Shown: positions 35,938 through 46,778, counted from the first letter of the stretch. The stretch: 64,000 bases of DNA from Streptomyces avicenniae (GCF_000719135.1 NZ_JOEK01000016.1:1-64000), one strand, 5' to 3'. Numbers and translations are program-made. Notes: generated by a model not told the origin, from the letters alone.

Positions 35938-37452
35938 GTGGGCGTCAACGCGGGCGGCGACGGCCAGGCCAAACCGCCGAACGAGCGGCTGACCTCGTGG
36001 TTCCAGCGCAGCGGCTGGTCCAAGGGCGAACTGGCCCGGCAGGTGAACCGGCGGGCCAGGCGGCTGGGCGCGCACCATATCAGCACCGACACCTCGCGGG
36101 TGCGGCGCTGGCTCGACGGCGAGCAGCCGCGCGAGCCCATCCCGCGCATCCTCGCCGAGCTGTTCTCCGAACGCTTCGGCCGCGTCGTCGGCGTCGAGGA
36201 CCTCGGCCTGCGCTCCGCTAGGCAGTCGGCCGCCGTCTCCGGCATCGACCTGCCCTGGGCCGGGCCGCAGACCGTCGCGCTCATCAACGAGTTCTCCCGC
36301 AGCGACCTCATGCTCGGCCGCCGGGGCTTCCTCGGCACCGCCCTCACGATGTCCGCCGGGCCCGCGCTCATAGAGCCCATGCAGCGCTGGCTCGTCCCCA
36401 CGCCCACCGACGGCGAACCCATGCCGGGGGCGCGGCTGATCGGCGTCGTCGGCGGGGGCGAGCCGCGCCGCCTCTCCGGCCTGTCGGAACCCGAGCTGGC
36501 CGTCCTGGAGGCGACGACCGCCCAGTTCCGCAGCTGGGACGCGCACAGCGGCGGCGGCCTGCGGCGCAAGGCCGTCGTGGGGCAGCTGCACGAGGTCACC
36601 GACCTGCTCGCCGAGTCGCACCCCGAGTCGGTGCGCCGCAGGCTCTTCCGGGTCACCGCCGAACTGGCCGAGCTGGCGGGCTGGATGAGCTACGACATCG
36701 GGCTCCAGCCCACGGCGCAGAAGTACTTCGTGCTCGCGCTGCACGCGGCCAAGGAGGCGGACGACCGGCCCCTCGGCGCGTTCATCCTGTCGATGATGAG
36801 CCGCCAGATGATCCACCTCGGCAGGGGCGACGACGCCCTCGAACTCATCCACCTCGCCCAGTACGGCAGCCGTGGCACCGCCACCCCGCGCACCCAGGCG
36901 ATGCTGTACGCGATGGAGGCGCGCGCCCACGCCACGCAGGGGCAGCCCGCCAAGTGCCACCGCGCGGTGCGGATGGCGCAGGAGACGTTCGCCCAGATCA
37001 CGGCGGACGAGCACGACCCGGACTGGATCGGCTTCTTCTCCGAGGCCGAGCTGAACGCGGAGAACGCCCACTCGTACCGCGACCTCTCCTACGTCGCGGG
37101 CCGCAGCCCCGCCTACGTGACGCGCGCCAAGCCGCTCATGGAACGGGCGGTGCGGCTCTTCGCCGAGGAGTGCGAGCGCGACCCCGGCGCCGCGCACCAC
37201 CGTTCGTATGCACTGAACCTCATCGGCCTCGCCACGGTCCACCTGCTCGAAAGGGAACCCGAGGCGTTCGCCGAGCAGGCGACCCTGGCGTCGGATCTGG
37301 CCGGTCGGCTCCGGTCCGAGCGCGTCAACGACCGGCTCCGCACGACCTGGGCGGCGGCGCAGCGCGACTTCGGCGACGTCCCCGAGGTGCGGGACAGCGC
37401 CGCCAGGATCGCGGCGGAACTTCCCCGGAACTCGGCCGTCCGGGCGGTCTGA
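35938..37452 (+). CDS. nsdA: NsdA, negative regulator of sporulation and antibiotic production
   Basis: This 504-aa protein has an N-terminal helix-turn-helix-like segment (LTSWFQRSGWSKGELARQVN, then DTSRVRRWLDGEQPREPIPR), a hydrophobic RRGFLGTALTMSAGPALIEP, and a C-terminal half of tetratricopeptide-like helices (about residues 215-490). In S. coelicolor (SCO5582) disruption enhances sporulation and actinorhodin production. The GTG at 35938 is the best start in the conserved frame, though no strong ribosome binding site is visible. The upstream 292 bp contains no gene. Confidence 0.9.
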   Translation: MGVNAGGDGQAKPPNERLTSWFQRSGWSKGELARQVNRRARRLGAHHISTDTSRVRRWLDGEQPREPIPRILAELFSERFGRVVGVEDLGLRSARQSAAVSGIDLPWAGPQTVALINEFSRSDLMLGRRGFLGTALTMSAGPALIEPMQRWLVPTPTDGEPMPGARLIGVVGGGEPRRLSGLSEPELAVLEATTAQFRSWDAHSGGGLRRKAVVGQLHEVTDLLAESHPESVRRRLFRVTAELAELAGWMSYDIGLQPTAQKYFVLALHAAKEADDRPLGAFILSMMSRQMIHLGRGDDALELIHLAQYGSRGTATPRTQAMLYAMEARAHATQGQPAKCHRAVRMAQETFAQITADEHDPDWIGFFSEAELNAENAHSYRDLSYVAGRSPAYVTRAKPLMERAVRLFAEECERDPGAAHHRSYALNLIGLATVHLLEREPEAFAEQATLASDLAGRLRSERVNDRLRTTWAAAQRDFGDVPEVRDSAARIAAELPRNSAVRAV

Positions 37453-37797
37453 CGCCCCCGGGGCCCCGCGCGCCCGCACCCGCGTCCCCCGGCCGCCCCC
37501 GCCCCGCGTCCCGCCCGGCCCGCGCACCGCGTGCCGACCGGGACACGCGGGCGGGGGCGGCCGGTTTCCGTCCCCGCCCGGCGGCGCGGCGGGCGCCTGC
37601 GCACCCGTGGGACGGCGCGGCCCGGCCGGAAAGGCACGGTGCTCGACTTCATGAGCGCGTAACACGGCCTATGTCATCGTCACCTACGTGAAACAAGTGC
37701 GGCCATCGACGGAAACGGCCCTCCGAAACGCTGTGGCGAATCCTGACCCGACCGAGAACCAGCCCGCACGGGTCGTCGTTCTGAGGAGACGTCCACT
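37453..37797 (+). other. 345-bp nsdA-amtB intergenic region
   Basis: No gene is supported. The first 200 bp are extremely C/G-rich without a clean hairpin that I could confirm. The last 120 bp are less GC-rich and hold the GlnR box and the amtB ribosome binding site TGAGGAG. Confidence 0.6.
37679..37716 (+). promoter_or_regulatory. GlnR box upstream of amtB
   Basis: GTCAC (37679-37683), six bases, GAAAC (37690-37694), six bases, GGCCA (37701-37705), six bases, GAAAC (37712-37716). The Streptomyces GlnR consensus is gTnAc-n6-GaAAc repeated. The first half is perfect; the second keeps GAAAC and spacing but has a degenerate GGCCA. It predicts nitrogen control of amtB-glnK-glnD. Confidence 0.85.
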
Positions 37798-39410
<1,613 letters not shown>

Positions 39411-39443
39411 GAACACCGCACGGATCTCCTCGGGACCGGGCCA

Positions 39444-39480
39444 CTGAGCCGGTCGCGGCCACCCGCCGCGACCGGCTCAG
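39444..39480 (+). promoter_or_regulatory. Stem-loop between glnK and glnD
   Basis: CTGAGCCGGTCGCGG (39444-39458) and CCGCGACCGGCTCAG (39466-39480) form a perfect 15-bp stem with a 7-base loop and no T tract. It may attenuate glnD expression or protect the amtB-glnK 3' end. Confidence 0.6.
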
Positions 39481-39554
39481 GCGCCCCCGGGGGCGTCCGC
39501 GCACGCCACCCGGACCGGCCCGGGACCCCCACCACCGGCGAAGAAGGGCACCGC

Positions 39555-42041
39555 ATGACGGCGGAGACGACACCCAGCAGCGGCGGCTACGCGGCCGAGA
39601 GACTGCGCCTGTTGACCGCGGAAGGCCCCACAGGCCGTCCGCGCCGCGCCGAACTCGCCCGCCTCACCGACACGTGGCTCGCCGGGCTCCTCGCCGAGGG
39701 ACCCCGCACCGGCCGCGTCGCGCTCGTCGCCGTCGGCGGCTACGGCCGCGGGGAACTCTCGCCGCGCAGCGACCTCGACCTGCTCCTCCTCCACGACGGC
39801 ACGGCCACCGCCAAGGAGACCGCCGCCCTCGCCGACCACCTCTGGTACCCGGTCTGGGACCTCGGGATCGCCCTCGACCACTCGGTCCGCACGCTCGCCG
39901 AGGCCCACGAGACGGCAGCCGCCGACCACAAGGTCCACCTCGGCCTCCTCGACGCACGCCACATCGCGGGCGACGGCTCCCTCACCGCCGAACTGCGCAC
40001 CGCGCTCCTCGCCCAGTGGCGCGCCCAGGCCCCGGCCCGCCTGCCGGAACTGCACGAGATGGGCCGCGAACGCGCCCGCCGCTCCGGCGAACTGCCCTTC
40101 CTCCTCGAACCCGACCTCAAGGAGGCACGCGGCGGCCTGCGCGACGCGACCGCCCTGCGCGCCGTCGCCGCCTCCTGGGTCGCCGACGCGCCCCGCGAGG
40201 GGCTTGAGGCCGCGCGCAACACCCTCCTCGACGTCCGCGACGCCCTCCACCTCACCACCGGCCGCGCCACAGAACGGCTGGCACTCGAAGACCAGGAACA
40301 GGTCGCCAAGGCCCTCGGCCTGCTGGACGCCGACGCGCTCCTGCGCCGCGTCTACGAGGCGGGCCGCACCATCAGCTACGCCTCCGACGTCACCTGGCGC
40401 GAGGTCGGACGCGTCCTGCGCGCCCGCTCCGCCCGCCGCCGCCTGCGCACCCTCCTCGGCTCCCGCACCGCGCGCCGCCCCGCAGAGGAGCGCACACCGC
40501 TCGCCGAGGGCGTCGTCGAGCAGGAGGGCGAGGTCGTCCTCGCCCGCACCGCACGCGCCGACCGTGACCCCGTCCTCCCGCTGCGCGCCGCCGCCGCGGC
40601 TGCACAGGCCGGGCTGCCCCTCGCCCTCCCGGCCGTCCACGCGCTCGCCGCGGCCGACGCCCGCCTTCCCGTGCCGTGGCCAGCCGAGGCGCGCGAGCAG
40701 TTCCTCACCCTCCTCGGCGCGGGCCCCGACACCGTCCCCGTCTGGGAGGCGCTCGAAGCCGCCGGGATCATCACCAAGCTGCTGCCCGACTGGGAACGCG
40801 TCCGCTGCCGCCCCCAGCGCAACCTCGTGCACCGCTGGACCGTGGACCGCCACCTGGTCGAGACCGCCGTCCGCGCCTCCGCACTCACCCGCCGCGTCAG
40901 CCGCCCCGACCTGCTCCTCGCCGCCGCCCTGCTGCACGACATCGGCAAGGGCTGGCCGGGCGACCACAGCGTCGCCGGGGAGACCATCGCCCGCGACATG
41001 GCCACCCGGATCGGCTTCGGCCCCGCCGACACCGACACCCTGGCCACCCTCGTACGCCACCACCTGCTGCTCCCCGAGACCGCCACCCGCCGCGACCTGG
41101 ACGACCCGGCGACGGTCGCGCTCGTCGCCGACGTCGTGGGGGACCGCGTCACCCTGGAACTGCTGCACGCCCTCACCGAGGCGGACGCGCTCGCCACCGG
41201 GCCCGCCGCATGGTCGGGCTGGCGCGCCTCGCTCATCGCCGACCTCGTCGCGCGCGTCGCCGCCGGATTCGAGGACGGCGGGGGCGCCCGTACGCCCCAG
41301 GCGCAGCCGACCGTCGCGGCGGAACGCCTCGCCGTCGAGGCGTCGCGCACCGGCGCCCCCGTCCTCGCGCTGCTGCCCCGCCCGGAACTCGCCCCGGCCC
41401 CGGCCGGGACAGAGGCCGGGACAGAGACCGCGACCGAGGCCGAGCCCGAGCCCGTCGGCGTCGAGCTGATCGTCGCCCTGCCCGACCAGCCCGGCGTCCT
41501 CCCCGCCACCGCGGGCGTCCTGGCCCTGCACCGCCTCACCGTCAGGTCCGCTGAACTGCGCTCGCTCGACCCGACGGGCAACGGGCCCGTCCTCCTGCTC
41601 GACTGGCGCGTGGCCGCCGAGTACGGCTCCCTGCCCCAGGCGGAACGCCTCCGCGCCGACCTCGTCCGCGCCCTCGACGGCTCCCTCGACATCGCCAGCC
41701 GCCTCGCCGAACGCGAGGCCGCCTACCGCCGCCCGCGCCGCCGCCTGCCCCAGGGCCCGCCGCCGCGCGTCACCGTCGCCCCGCTCGGCTCGCGCCTCGC
41801 GACCGTCATCGAGGTACGCGCCCACGACGCGCCTGGCCTGCTCCACCACATCGGGCAGGCCCTGGAGACGGCGGGCGTCACCGTCCGCAGCGCGCACGTC
41901 AGCACGCTCGGCGCCAACGCCGTGGACGCCTTCTACGTCACGGGCCCCGACGGCGCCCCCCTGCCGCCCGACGACGCCGCCCGGCTCGCCACCGACCTGG
42001 AACGCGCCCTCGCCGACCGGGCGGGCCCACCGGCGGGCTGA
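39555..42041 (+). CDS. glnD: PII nucleotidylyltransferase GlnD
   Basis: This 828-aa sensor enzyme has the nucleotidyltransferase site VAVGGYGRGELSPRSDLDLL (about residue 58), a GlnD linker (FLLEPDLKEARGGLRDATAL), an HD domain (LLHDIGKGWPGDHSVAGE, about 460) and two C-terminal ACT domains (GVELIVALPDQPGVLPATAG and VIEVRAHDAPGLLHHIGQAL). The streptomycete enzyme adenylylates rather than uridylylates GlnK. An Ala/Glu/Thr stretch (about 615-630) separates the HD and ACT regions. Confidence 0.97.
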   Translation: MTAETTPSSGGYAAERLRLLTAEGPTGRPRRAELARLTDTWLAGLLAEGPRTGRVALVAVGGYGRGELSPRSDLDLLLLHDGTATAKETAALADHLWYPVWDLGIALDHSVRTLAEAHETAAADHKVHLGLLDARHIAGDGSLTAELRTALLAQWRAQAPARLPELHEMGRERARRSGELPFLLEPDLKEARGGLRDATALRAVAASWVADAPREGLEAARNTLLDVRDALHLTTGRATERLALEDQEQVAKALGLLDADALLRRVYEAGRTISYASDVTWREVGRVLRARSARRRLRTLLGSRTARRPAEERTPLAEGVVEQEGEVVLARTARADRDPVLPLRAAAAAAQAGLPLALPAVHALAAADARLPVPWPAEAREQFLTLLGAGPDTVPVWEALEAAGIITKLLPDWERVRCRPQRNLVHRWTVDRHLVETAVRASALTRRVSRPDLLLAAALLHDIGKGWPGDHSVAGETIARDMATRIGFGPADTDTLATLVRHHLLLPETATRRDLDDPATVALVADVVGDRVTLELLHALTEADALATGPAAWSGWRASLIADLVARVAAGFEDGGGARTPQAQPTVAAERLAVEASRTGAPVLALLPRPELAPAPAGTEAGTETATEAEPEPVGVELIVALPDQPGVLPATAGVLALHRLTVRSAELRSLDPTGNGPVLLLDWRVAAEYGSLPQAERLRADLVRALDGSLDIASRLAEREAAYRRPRRRLPQGPPPRVTVAPLGSRLATVIEVRAHDAPGLLHHIGQALETAGVTVRSAHVSTLGANAVDAFYVTGPDGAPLPPDDAARLATDLERALADRAGPPAG

Positions 42042-42128
42042 CCGTTCGCGCGCCGGGCGGATAGGCTTGAGGACACCGTTCCCCCAGCCGACCCGATGAC
42101 TCCCGACCTCTAAGGACCAGTCAGCGCC

Positions 42129-43640
42129 GTGTTCGACACTCTCTCCGACCGCCTTGCGGCAACGTTCAAGAACCTCCGCGGCAAAGGCCGTCTGAGCGAG
42201 GCGGACATCGACGCCACGGCGCGTGAGATCAGGATCGCGCTGCTGGAGGCCGACGTCGCGCTCCCGGTCGTCCGCGCGTTCATCAAGCAGGTCAAGGAAC
42301 GTGCCCTCGGCGCCGAGGTCTCCAAGGCGCTCAACCCGGGCCAGCAGGTCATCAAGATCGTCAACGACGAGCTGGTGAACGTCCTCGGCGGCGAGACGCG
42401 GCGGCTGCGGTTCGCCAAGAACCCGCCGACCGTCATCATGCTCGCGGGCCTCCAGGGCGCGGGCAAGACGACCCTCGCGGGCAAGCTCGGCCGCTGGCTC
42501 AAGGGCCAGGGCCACACCCCGCTGCTCGTCGCCTGCGACCTCCAGCGCCCCAACGCCGTGAACCAGCTGTCCGTCGTCGCCGAGCGCGCGGGCGTCGCCG
42601 TCTACGCGCCCGAGCCGGGCAACGGCGTCGGCGACCCCGTCAAGGTCGCCCAGGACTCGCTCGTCTTCGCGCGCGACAAGCAGTACGACGTCGTCGTCGT
42701 GGACACCGCGGGCCGCCTCGGCATCGACGAGGAGCTGATGCGGCAGGCCGCCGACATCCGCGACGCCGTCAGCCCCGACGAGGTGCTCTTCGTCGTGGAC
42801 GCCATGATCGGCCAGGACGCCGTCACCACCGCCGAGGCCTTCCGCGACGGCGTCGGCTTCGACGGCGTGGTGCTCTCCAAGCTCGACGGCGACGCGCGCG
42901 GCGGCGCGGCCCTGTCCATCGCGCAGATCACCGGCCGCCAGATCATGTTCGCCTCCAACGGCGAGAAGCTGGACGAGTTCGACGCGTTCCACCCCGACCG
43001 GATGGCCTCGCGCATCCTGGGCATGGGCGACGTCCTCAGCCTCATCGAGCAGGCCGAGCGCACCTTCTCGCAGGAGGAGGCCGAGAAGCTCGCGGGCAAG
43101 CTGGCCAAGGGCCCCAAGGAGTTCACGCTCGACGACTTCCTGACGCAGATGGAACAGGTCCGCAAGATGGGCTCCCTGTCCAAGCTGCTCGGGATGATGC
43201 CCGGCATGGGCCAGATGCGCGAGCAGATCAACAACCTCGACGAGCGCGAGGTGGACCGTACCGCCGCGATCATCAAGTCGATGACGCCCGCCGAGCGCAA
43301 CGACCCGAAGATCATCAACGGCTCGCGGCGCGCCCGCATCGCGCGCGGCTCCGGCGTGGACGTCTCGGCGGTCAAGGGGCTCGTCGAGCGGTTCTTCGAG
43401 GCCCGCAAGATGATGTCCCGCATGGCCCAGGGCGGCGGCATGCCGGGCATGCCCGGCATCCCCGGGATGGGCGGCGGCAAGCGCAAGGGCAAGCAGCAGC
43501 CGAAGCGCGGCAAGGGCGCCCGCCGGTCAGGGAACCCGATGAAGCGCCGCGAGGAGGAGGCCCAGCGCGCGGACGGCGGCGCCGAGCCCGCGCCCTTCGA
43601 ACTGCCCAAGGAATTCCGGGACATCCTGCCCCCCAAGTGA
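42129..43640 (+). CDS. ffh: Signal recognition particle protein Ffh
   Basis: This 503-aa SRP54 GTPase has an N domain, a G domain with GLQGAGKTTLAGKLGRWLKG, VVDTAGRLGIDEELM and LSKLDGDARGGAALS, and a Met-rich M domain ending GGGMPGMPGIPGMGGGKRK that binds 4.5S RNA and signal sequences. The basic C-terminal tail (about 450-503) is longer than in E. coli, as usual in actinobacteria. The start is GTG. It pairs functionally with FtsY at 33656. Confidence 0.98.
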   Translation: MFDTLSDRLAATFKNLRGKGRLSEADIDATAREIRIALLEADVALPVVRAFIKQVKERALGAEVSKALNPGQQVIKIVNDELVNVLGGETRRLRFAKNPPTVIMLAGLQGAGKTTLAGKLGRWLKGQGHTPLLVACDLQRPNAVNQLSVVAERAGVAVYAPEPGNGVGDPVKVAQDSLVFARDKQYDVVVVDTAGRLGIDEELMRQAADIRDAVSPDEVLFVVDAMIGQDAVTTAEAFRDGVGFDGVVLSKLDGDARGGAALSIAQITGRQIMFASNGEKLDEFDAFHPDRMASRILGMGDVLSLIEQAERTFSQEEAEKLAGKLAKGPKEFTLDDFLTQMEQVRKMGSLSKLLGMMPGMGQMREQINNLDEREVDRTAAIIKSMTPAERNDPKIINGSRRARIARGSGVDVSAVKGLVERFFEARKMMSRMAQGGGMPGMPGIPGMGGGKRKGKQQPKRGKGARRSGNPMKRREEEAQRADGGAEPAPFELPKEFRDILPPK

Positions 43641-43707
43641 CATCCCCGTACGGGGCGCGCGGACACGGATTCACGCTCACACCCCCGCGCCCCGTACCAT
43701 CTGCGCC

Positions 43708-45123
43708 ATGGCAAAGGCTCCCGTACTCACCCCCCAGGCGGATGACTTCCCGCGCTGGTACCAGGACGTGATCAGCAAGGCCGAACTGGCCGAGAACGGT
43801 CCGGTGCGCGGCACCATGGTCATCCGACCGTACGGGTACGGCCTGTGGGAGCGGATGCAGGCGGAGCTGGACGCCAGGATCAAGGCGTCGGGCGCGCGCA
43901 ACGCGTACTTCCCGCTGTTCATCCCCCAGTCGTACATGACCAAGGAAGCCGAGCACGTCGAGGGCTTCGCCCCCGAGCTGGCGGTCGTGACGCACGGCGG
44001 CGGCAAGCAGCTGGAGGAGCCCGCCGTCGTACGGCCCACCTCCGAGATGATCATCAACGCGTCGTTCGCGCGCTGGGTGCAGAGCTACCGTGACCTGCCC
44101 CTGCTGATCAACCAGTGGGCGAACGTGGTCCGTTGGGAGATGCGCCCGCGCGTCTTCCTGCGGACGACCGAGTTCCTCTGGCAGGAGGGCCACACGGCCC
44201 ACGCCACCTACGAGGAGGCGCGCGACTACGCGGCGCACATCCACCGCGAGGTGTACGCCGACTTCATGCTGAACGTCCTGGCGATCGACGTCGTGCCGGG
44301 CGTCAAGTCCCCCTCGGAGCGGTTCGCGGGCGCGATCAACACCCGCACGCTCGAAGGCATGATGACCGACGGCAAGGCCCTCCAGATGGGCACCAGCCAC
44401 GAGCTGGGGCAGAACTTCGCGCGCGCCTTCGACACCCGCTTCCTCTCCCGCGAGGGCAGCCGCGACCTGGTGTGGCAGACCTCCTGGGGCGCCTCCACCC
44501 GCATGGTCGGCGGCCTGATCATGTCGCACGGCGACGACAACGGCCTGCGCGTCCCGCCGCGCCTCGCCGCCGTCCAGGCCGTCGTCCTCGCCATCAAGGA
44601 CGACCCCGAGGTGCTGGAGACGGTCCGCAGGATCGGCGCCGCGCTGACGGACGCCGGGGTCCGCGTCGAGGTGGACGACCGCACCGACACCCCCTTCGGC
44701 CGCCGCGCGGTGGACTGGGAGCTGAAGGGCGTCCCTGCCCGCATCGAGGTGGGCCCGCGCGACGTCGCGGCGGGTACCGCGATGCTCGTGCGCCGCATCC
44801 CCGGCGGCAAGGAGCCCGTGGCGATCGACGCCCTGCCGTCGCTGCTGCCCGGCCTGCTGGAGGAGGACCAGGCGCTGCTGCTGCGCCAGTCCCGCGAGCG
44901 CCGCGAGGCGCGCACCAGCGACGTGCGGACCGTGGAGGAGGCCGCCGAGGCCGCGAAGGCGGGCGGCTGGGCCCGTCTGCCGTGGTCCGAGGTGGGCGCC
45001 GAGGGCGAGAAGCGGCTCGCGCAGGACGCGGTCACGGTGCGCTGCCTGACCACCGAGGACGGGTCCGTGCCCGAGGACGCCGAGGCGCCCGGCACCGTGG
45101 CGGTCGTCGGCCGGTCGTACTGA
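43708..45123 (+). CDS. proS: Prolyl-tRNA synthetase, archaeal/eukaryotic type
   Basis: This 471-aa class II synthetase has DDFPRWYQDVISKAELAENG at the N-terminus, PLFIPQSYMTKEAEHVEGFA, TSEMIINASFARWVQSYRDL and RWEMRPRVFLRTTEFLWQEG (motif 2), then TSWGASTRMVGGLIMSHGDD (motif 3). Motifs 2 and 3 are about 100 residues apart with no editing (INS) domain between, which defines the archaeal/eukaryote-like ProRS form rather than the usual bacterial one. A standard bacterial-type proS exists elsewhere in Streptomyces genomes; whether this strain has both cannot be seen here. Confidence 0.93.
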   Translation: MAKAPVLTPQADDFPRWYQDVISKAELAENGPVRGTMVIRPYGYGLWERMQAELDARIKASGARNAYFPLFIPQSYMTKEAEHVEGFAPELAVVTHGGGKQLEEPAVVRPTSEMIINASFARWVQSYRDLPLLINQWANVVRWEMRPRVFLRTTEFLWQEGHTAHATYEEARDYAAHIHREVYADFMLNVLAIDVVPGVKSPSERFAGAINTRTLEGMMTDGKALQMGTSHELGQNFARAFDTRFLSREGSRDLVWQTSWGASTRMVGGLIMSHGDDNGLRVPPRLAAVQAVVLAIKDDPEVLETVRRIGAALTDAGVRVEVDDRTDTPFGRRAVDWELKGVPARIEVGPRDVAAGTAMLVRRIPGGKEPVAIDALPSLLPGLLEEDQALLLRQSRERREARTSDVRTVEEAAEAAKAGGWARLPWSEVGAEGEKRLAQDAVTVRCLTTEDGSVPEDAEAPGTVAVVGRSY

Positions 45124-45289
45124 CCCGCTCGTCCGTCGGCGCCCGTACGCGCCGCCCCGCCCGCCGGAACCCCGGGGGCGGGGGGCGTGGGGGCGCGACG
45201 GAATGGGGCCGAAACTGACTGGTAAGTGCAAATTCGGGGACTTGACCCGGAATCGGAACACCCCGGGGGACTCGCTCGTTAGGTACGAC

Positions 45290-45889
45290 GTGAGCACGAC
45301 ACCACCAGTTCTCGCCGCCGAGCTGGCGCACGCGTGGGCCGACATTCAACGGCACCACCCGGAGCTGCCGGACCTGGCCGCCCCCGAGTCCCTGATCGGA
45401 GAGTCGTCGTCCGCCTGCGGATCCGAACTCTCCTTCGAAAGGCTGTTGCACGAGGCCGTGCACGGCATCGCCGCGGCGCGGGGTGTCCGCGACACCTCCC
45501 GCGCCGGGCGCTACCACAACCGGCGTTTCCTCGCGATCGCCGAGGAGCTGGGCCTTGAGCACGTCGAGGACCCCCACCCGAGCAGTGGGTTCTCGCTCGT
45601 CGCCATGACCCCCGAGACCCGCCGCCGCTACCGACCCACGGCGGAGCGGCTGACCCGCGCCCTCAAGGCGCACAACGTGGCCACGGCCACCGACACCAAG
45701 CGAAGTTTCCGCGGCCCGGCCGCGCGGCACGGCTCCTCGGGGGGCGGCGTCCGCGTCAAGGCGGTCTGCGAGTGCGGACGCAACGTCCGCGTCGTCCCTT
45801 CCGTGCTGGCCCAGGCGCCCATCGTCTGCGGAGCGTGCAAGAAGCCGTTCCAGATCGTGGAGGCGCTGACCGCGTCGGCACCCCACTGA
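45290..45889 (+). CDS. SprT-like zinc metalloprotein
   Basis: A 199-aa protein with an HEAVH zinc-site motif (LLHEAVHGIAAARGV, about residues 53-67), a following RYHNRRFLAIAEELGL that could give the third ligand, and a C-terminal zinc ribbon (VCECGRNVRVV...IVCGACKKPF). This order resembles the SprT/Spartan fold. The enzymatic role is unproven. I chose GTG 45290; an in-frame ATG at 45203 would add 29 residues without support. It sits between proS and rpsP on the same strand. Confidence 0.8.
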   Translation: MSTTPPVLAAELAHAWADIQRHHPELPDLAAPESLIGESSSACGSELSFERLLHEAVHGIAAARGVRDTSRAGRYHNRRFLAIAEELGLEHVEDPHPSSGFSLVAMTPETRRRYRPTAERLTRALKAHNVATATDTKRSFRGPAARHGSSGGGVRVKAVCECGRNVRVVPSVLAQAPIVCGACKKPFQIVEALTASAPH

Positions 45890-45899
45890 GGTCCTGTGG

Positions 45900-45928
45900 C
45901 ACAATGGGCGGCTGAACTCGACAGCCGC
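45900..45928 (+). promoter_or_regulatory. Possible rpsP promoter -10 and leader hairpin
   Basis: CACAAT (45900-45905) could be a -10 element; no good -35 is seen. Just after it GCGGCTG (45908-45914) and CAGCCGC (45922-45928) form a perfect 7-bp hairpin, followed by a 110-base leader before rpsP. Confidence 0.4.
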
Positions 45929-46038
45929 ACAGGACCCTCTCTCCTCCGGCTGGCGCGTCCATCGGGCCCGTGGCGCCGCATCCCCACGCGGAGACCGGCT
46001 GAGGCCCACCACGTCAACATGCAGGAGAGACCACTTCC

Positions 46039-46479
46039 GTGGCCGTCAAGATCAAGCTGAAGCGACTGGGCAAGATCCGCTCGCCCCACTACCGCATCGT
46101 CGTCGCCGACTCCCGCACCCGCCGGGACGGTCGCGCCATCGAGGAGCTGGGCCTGTACCACCCGGTGCAGAACCCGTCGCGCATCGAGGTGGACTCGGAG
46201 CGCGTCCAGTACTGGCTCGGTGTCGGCGCGCAGCCGACCGAGCCCGTCGTGGCCATCCTCAAGGCCACCGGCGACTGGCAGCAGTTCAAGGGCCTCCCGG
46301 CCCCGCCGCCGCTCCAGGTGGCCGAGCCGAAGCCCGACAAGCGCGCCGTCTTCGAGGCCGCCGCGAAGGCGACCGGCGGCGGTGAGGCCCGTGGCGAGGC
46401 CATCACCCCGAAGAAGAAGGCCGAGAAGAAGGCCGACGCCGAGGCCGCCGAGGCCCCGGCCGCGCCGACCGAGGGCTGA
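46039..46479 (+). CDS. rpsP: 30S ribosomal protein S16
   Basis: A 146-aa protein; the S16 core is [35 protein letters not shown] and [15 protein letters not shown]. The last 60 residues are an Ala/Glu/Lys-rich extension common in actinobacteria. The start is GTG with GGAGAGA upstream. It begins the rpsP-khpA-(rimM-trmD-rplS) ribosome cluster. Confidence 0.97.
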   Translation: MAVKIKLKRLGKIRSPHYRIVVADSRTRRDGRAIEELGLYHPVQNPSRIEVDSERVQYWLGVGAQPTEPVVAILKATGDWQQFKGLPAPPPLQVAEPKPDKRAVFEAAAKATGGGEARGEAITPKKKAEKKADAEAAEAPAAPTEG

Positions 46480-46481
46480 GG

Positions 46482-46721
46482 ATGCTCGAAGAGGCCCTGG
46501 AACACCTGGTGAAGGGCATCGTCGATCACCCCGACGAGGTCCAGGTCGCCTCCCGCACCCTGCGCCGCGGGCGTACGCTCGAAGTCCGGGTGCATCCTGA
46601 CGACCTCGGCAAGGTCATCGGCCGCAACGGCCGTACCGCCCGGTCGCTGCGCACGGTCGTGGGCGCGCTCGGCGGGAAGGGCATCCGCGTGGACCTCGTT
46701 GACGCGGACGACATCCGCTGA
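46482..46721 (+). CDS. khpA: KH-domain RNA-binding protein KhpA
   Basis: This 79-aa single KH domain has the GxxG loop in [17 protein letters not shown]. It starts 2 bp after rpsP. KhpA proteins pair with KhpB/Jag and act as small-RNA or mRNA chaperones; in this operon a role in ribosome biogenesis or translation is plausible. Confidence 0.93.
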   Translation: MLEEALEHLVKGIVDHPDEVQVASRTLRRGRTLEVRVHPDDLGKVIGRNGRTARSLRTVVGALGGKGIRVDLVDADDIR

Positions 46722-46740
46722 GGACGCGCAAGGCAGCACG

Positions 46741-46778
46741 CGAAGGGCCGGGGACGGACAGTCGCCCCCGGCCCTTCG
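46741..46778 (+). terminator. Hairpin between khpA and rimM
   Basis: CGAAGGGCCGGGG (46741-46753) and CCCCGGCCCTTCG (46766-46778) pair perfectly over 13 bp with a 12-base loop. It probably ends or attenuates rpsP-khpA transcription before rimM. Confidence 0.7.

Noticed and set aside
41391..41450. Ala/Glu/Thr repeat in glnD as a frameshift or insertion
   Set aside because: It is an in-frame linker between HD and ACT domains; codon phase is unchanged on both sides.
39477..42992. A minus-strand open frame of about 1,170 codons opposite glnD and ffh
   Set aside because: It is a GC-bias shadow: it spans the glnD-ffh gap and parts of two certain genes and shows no domain.
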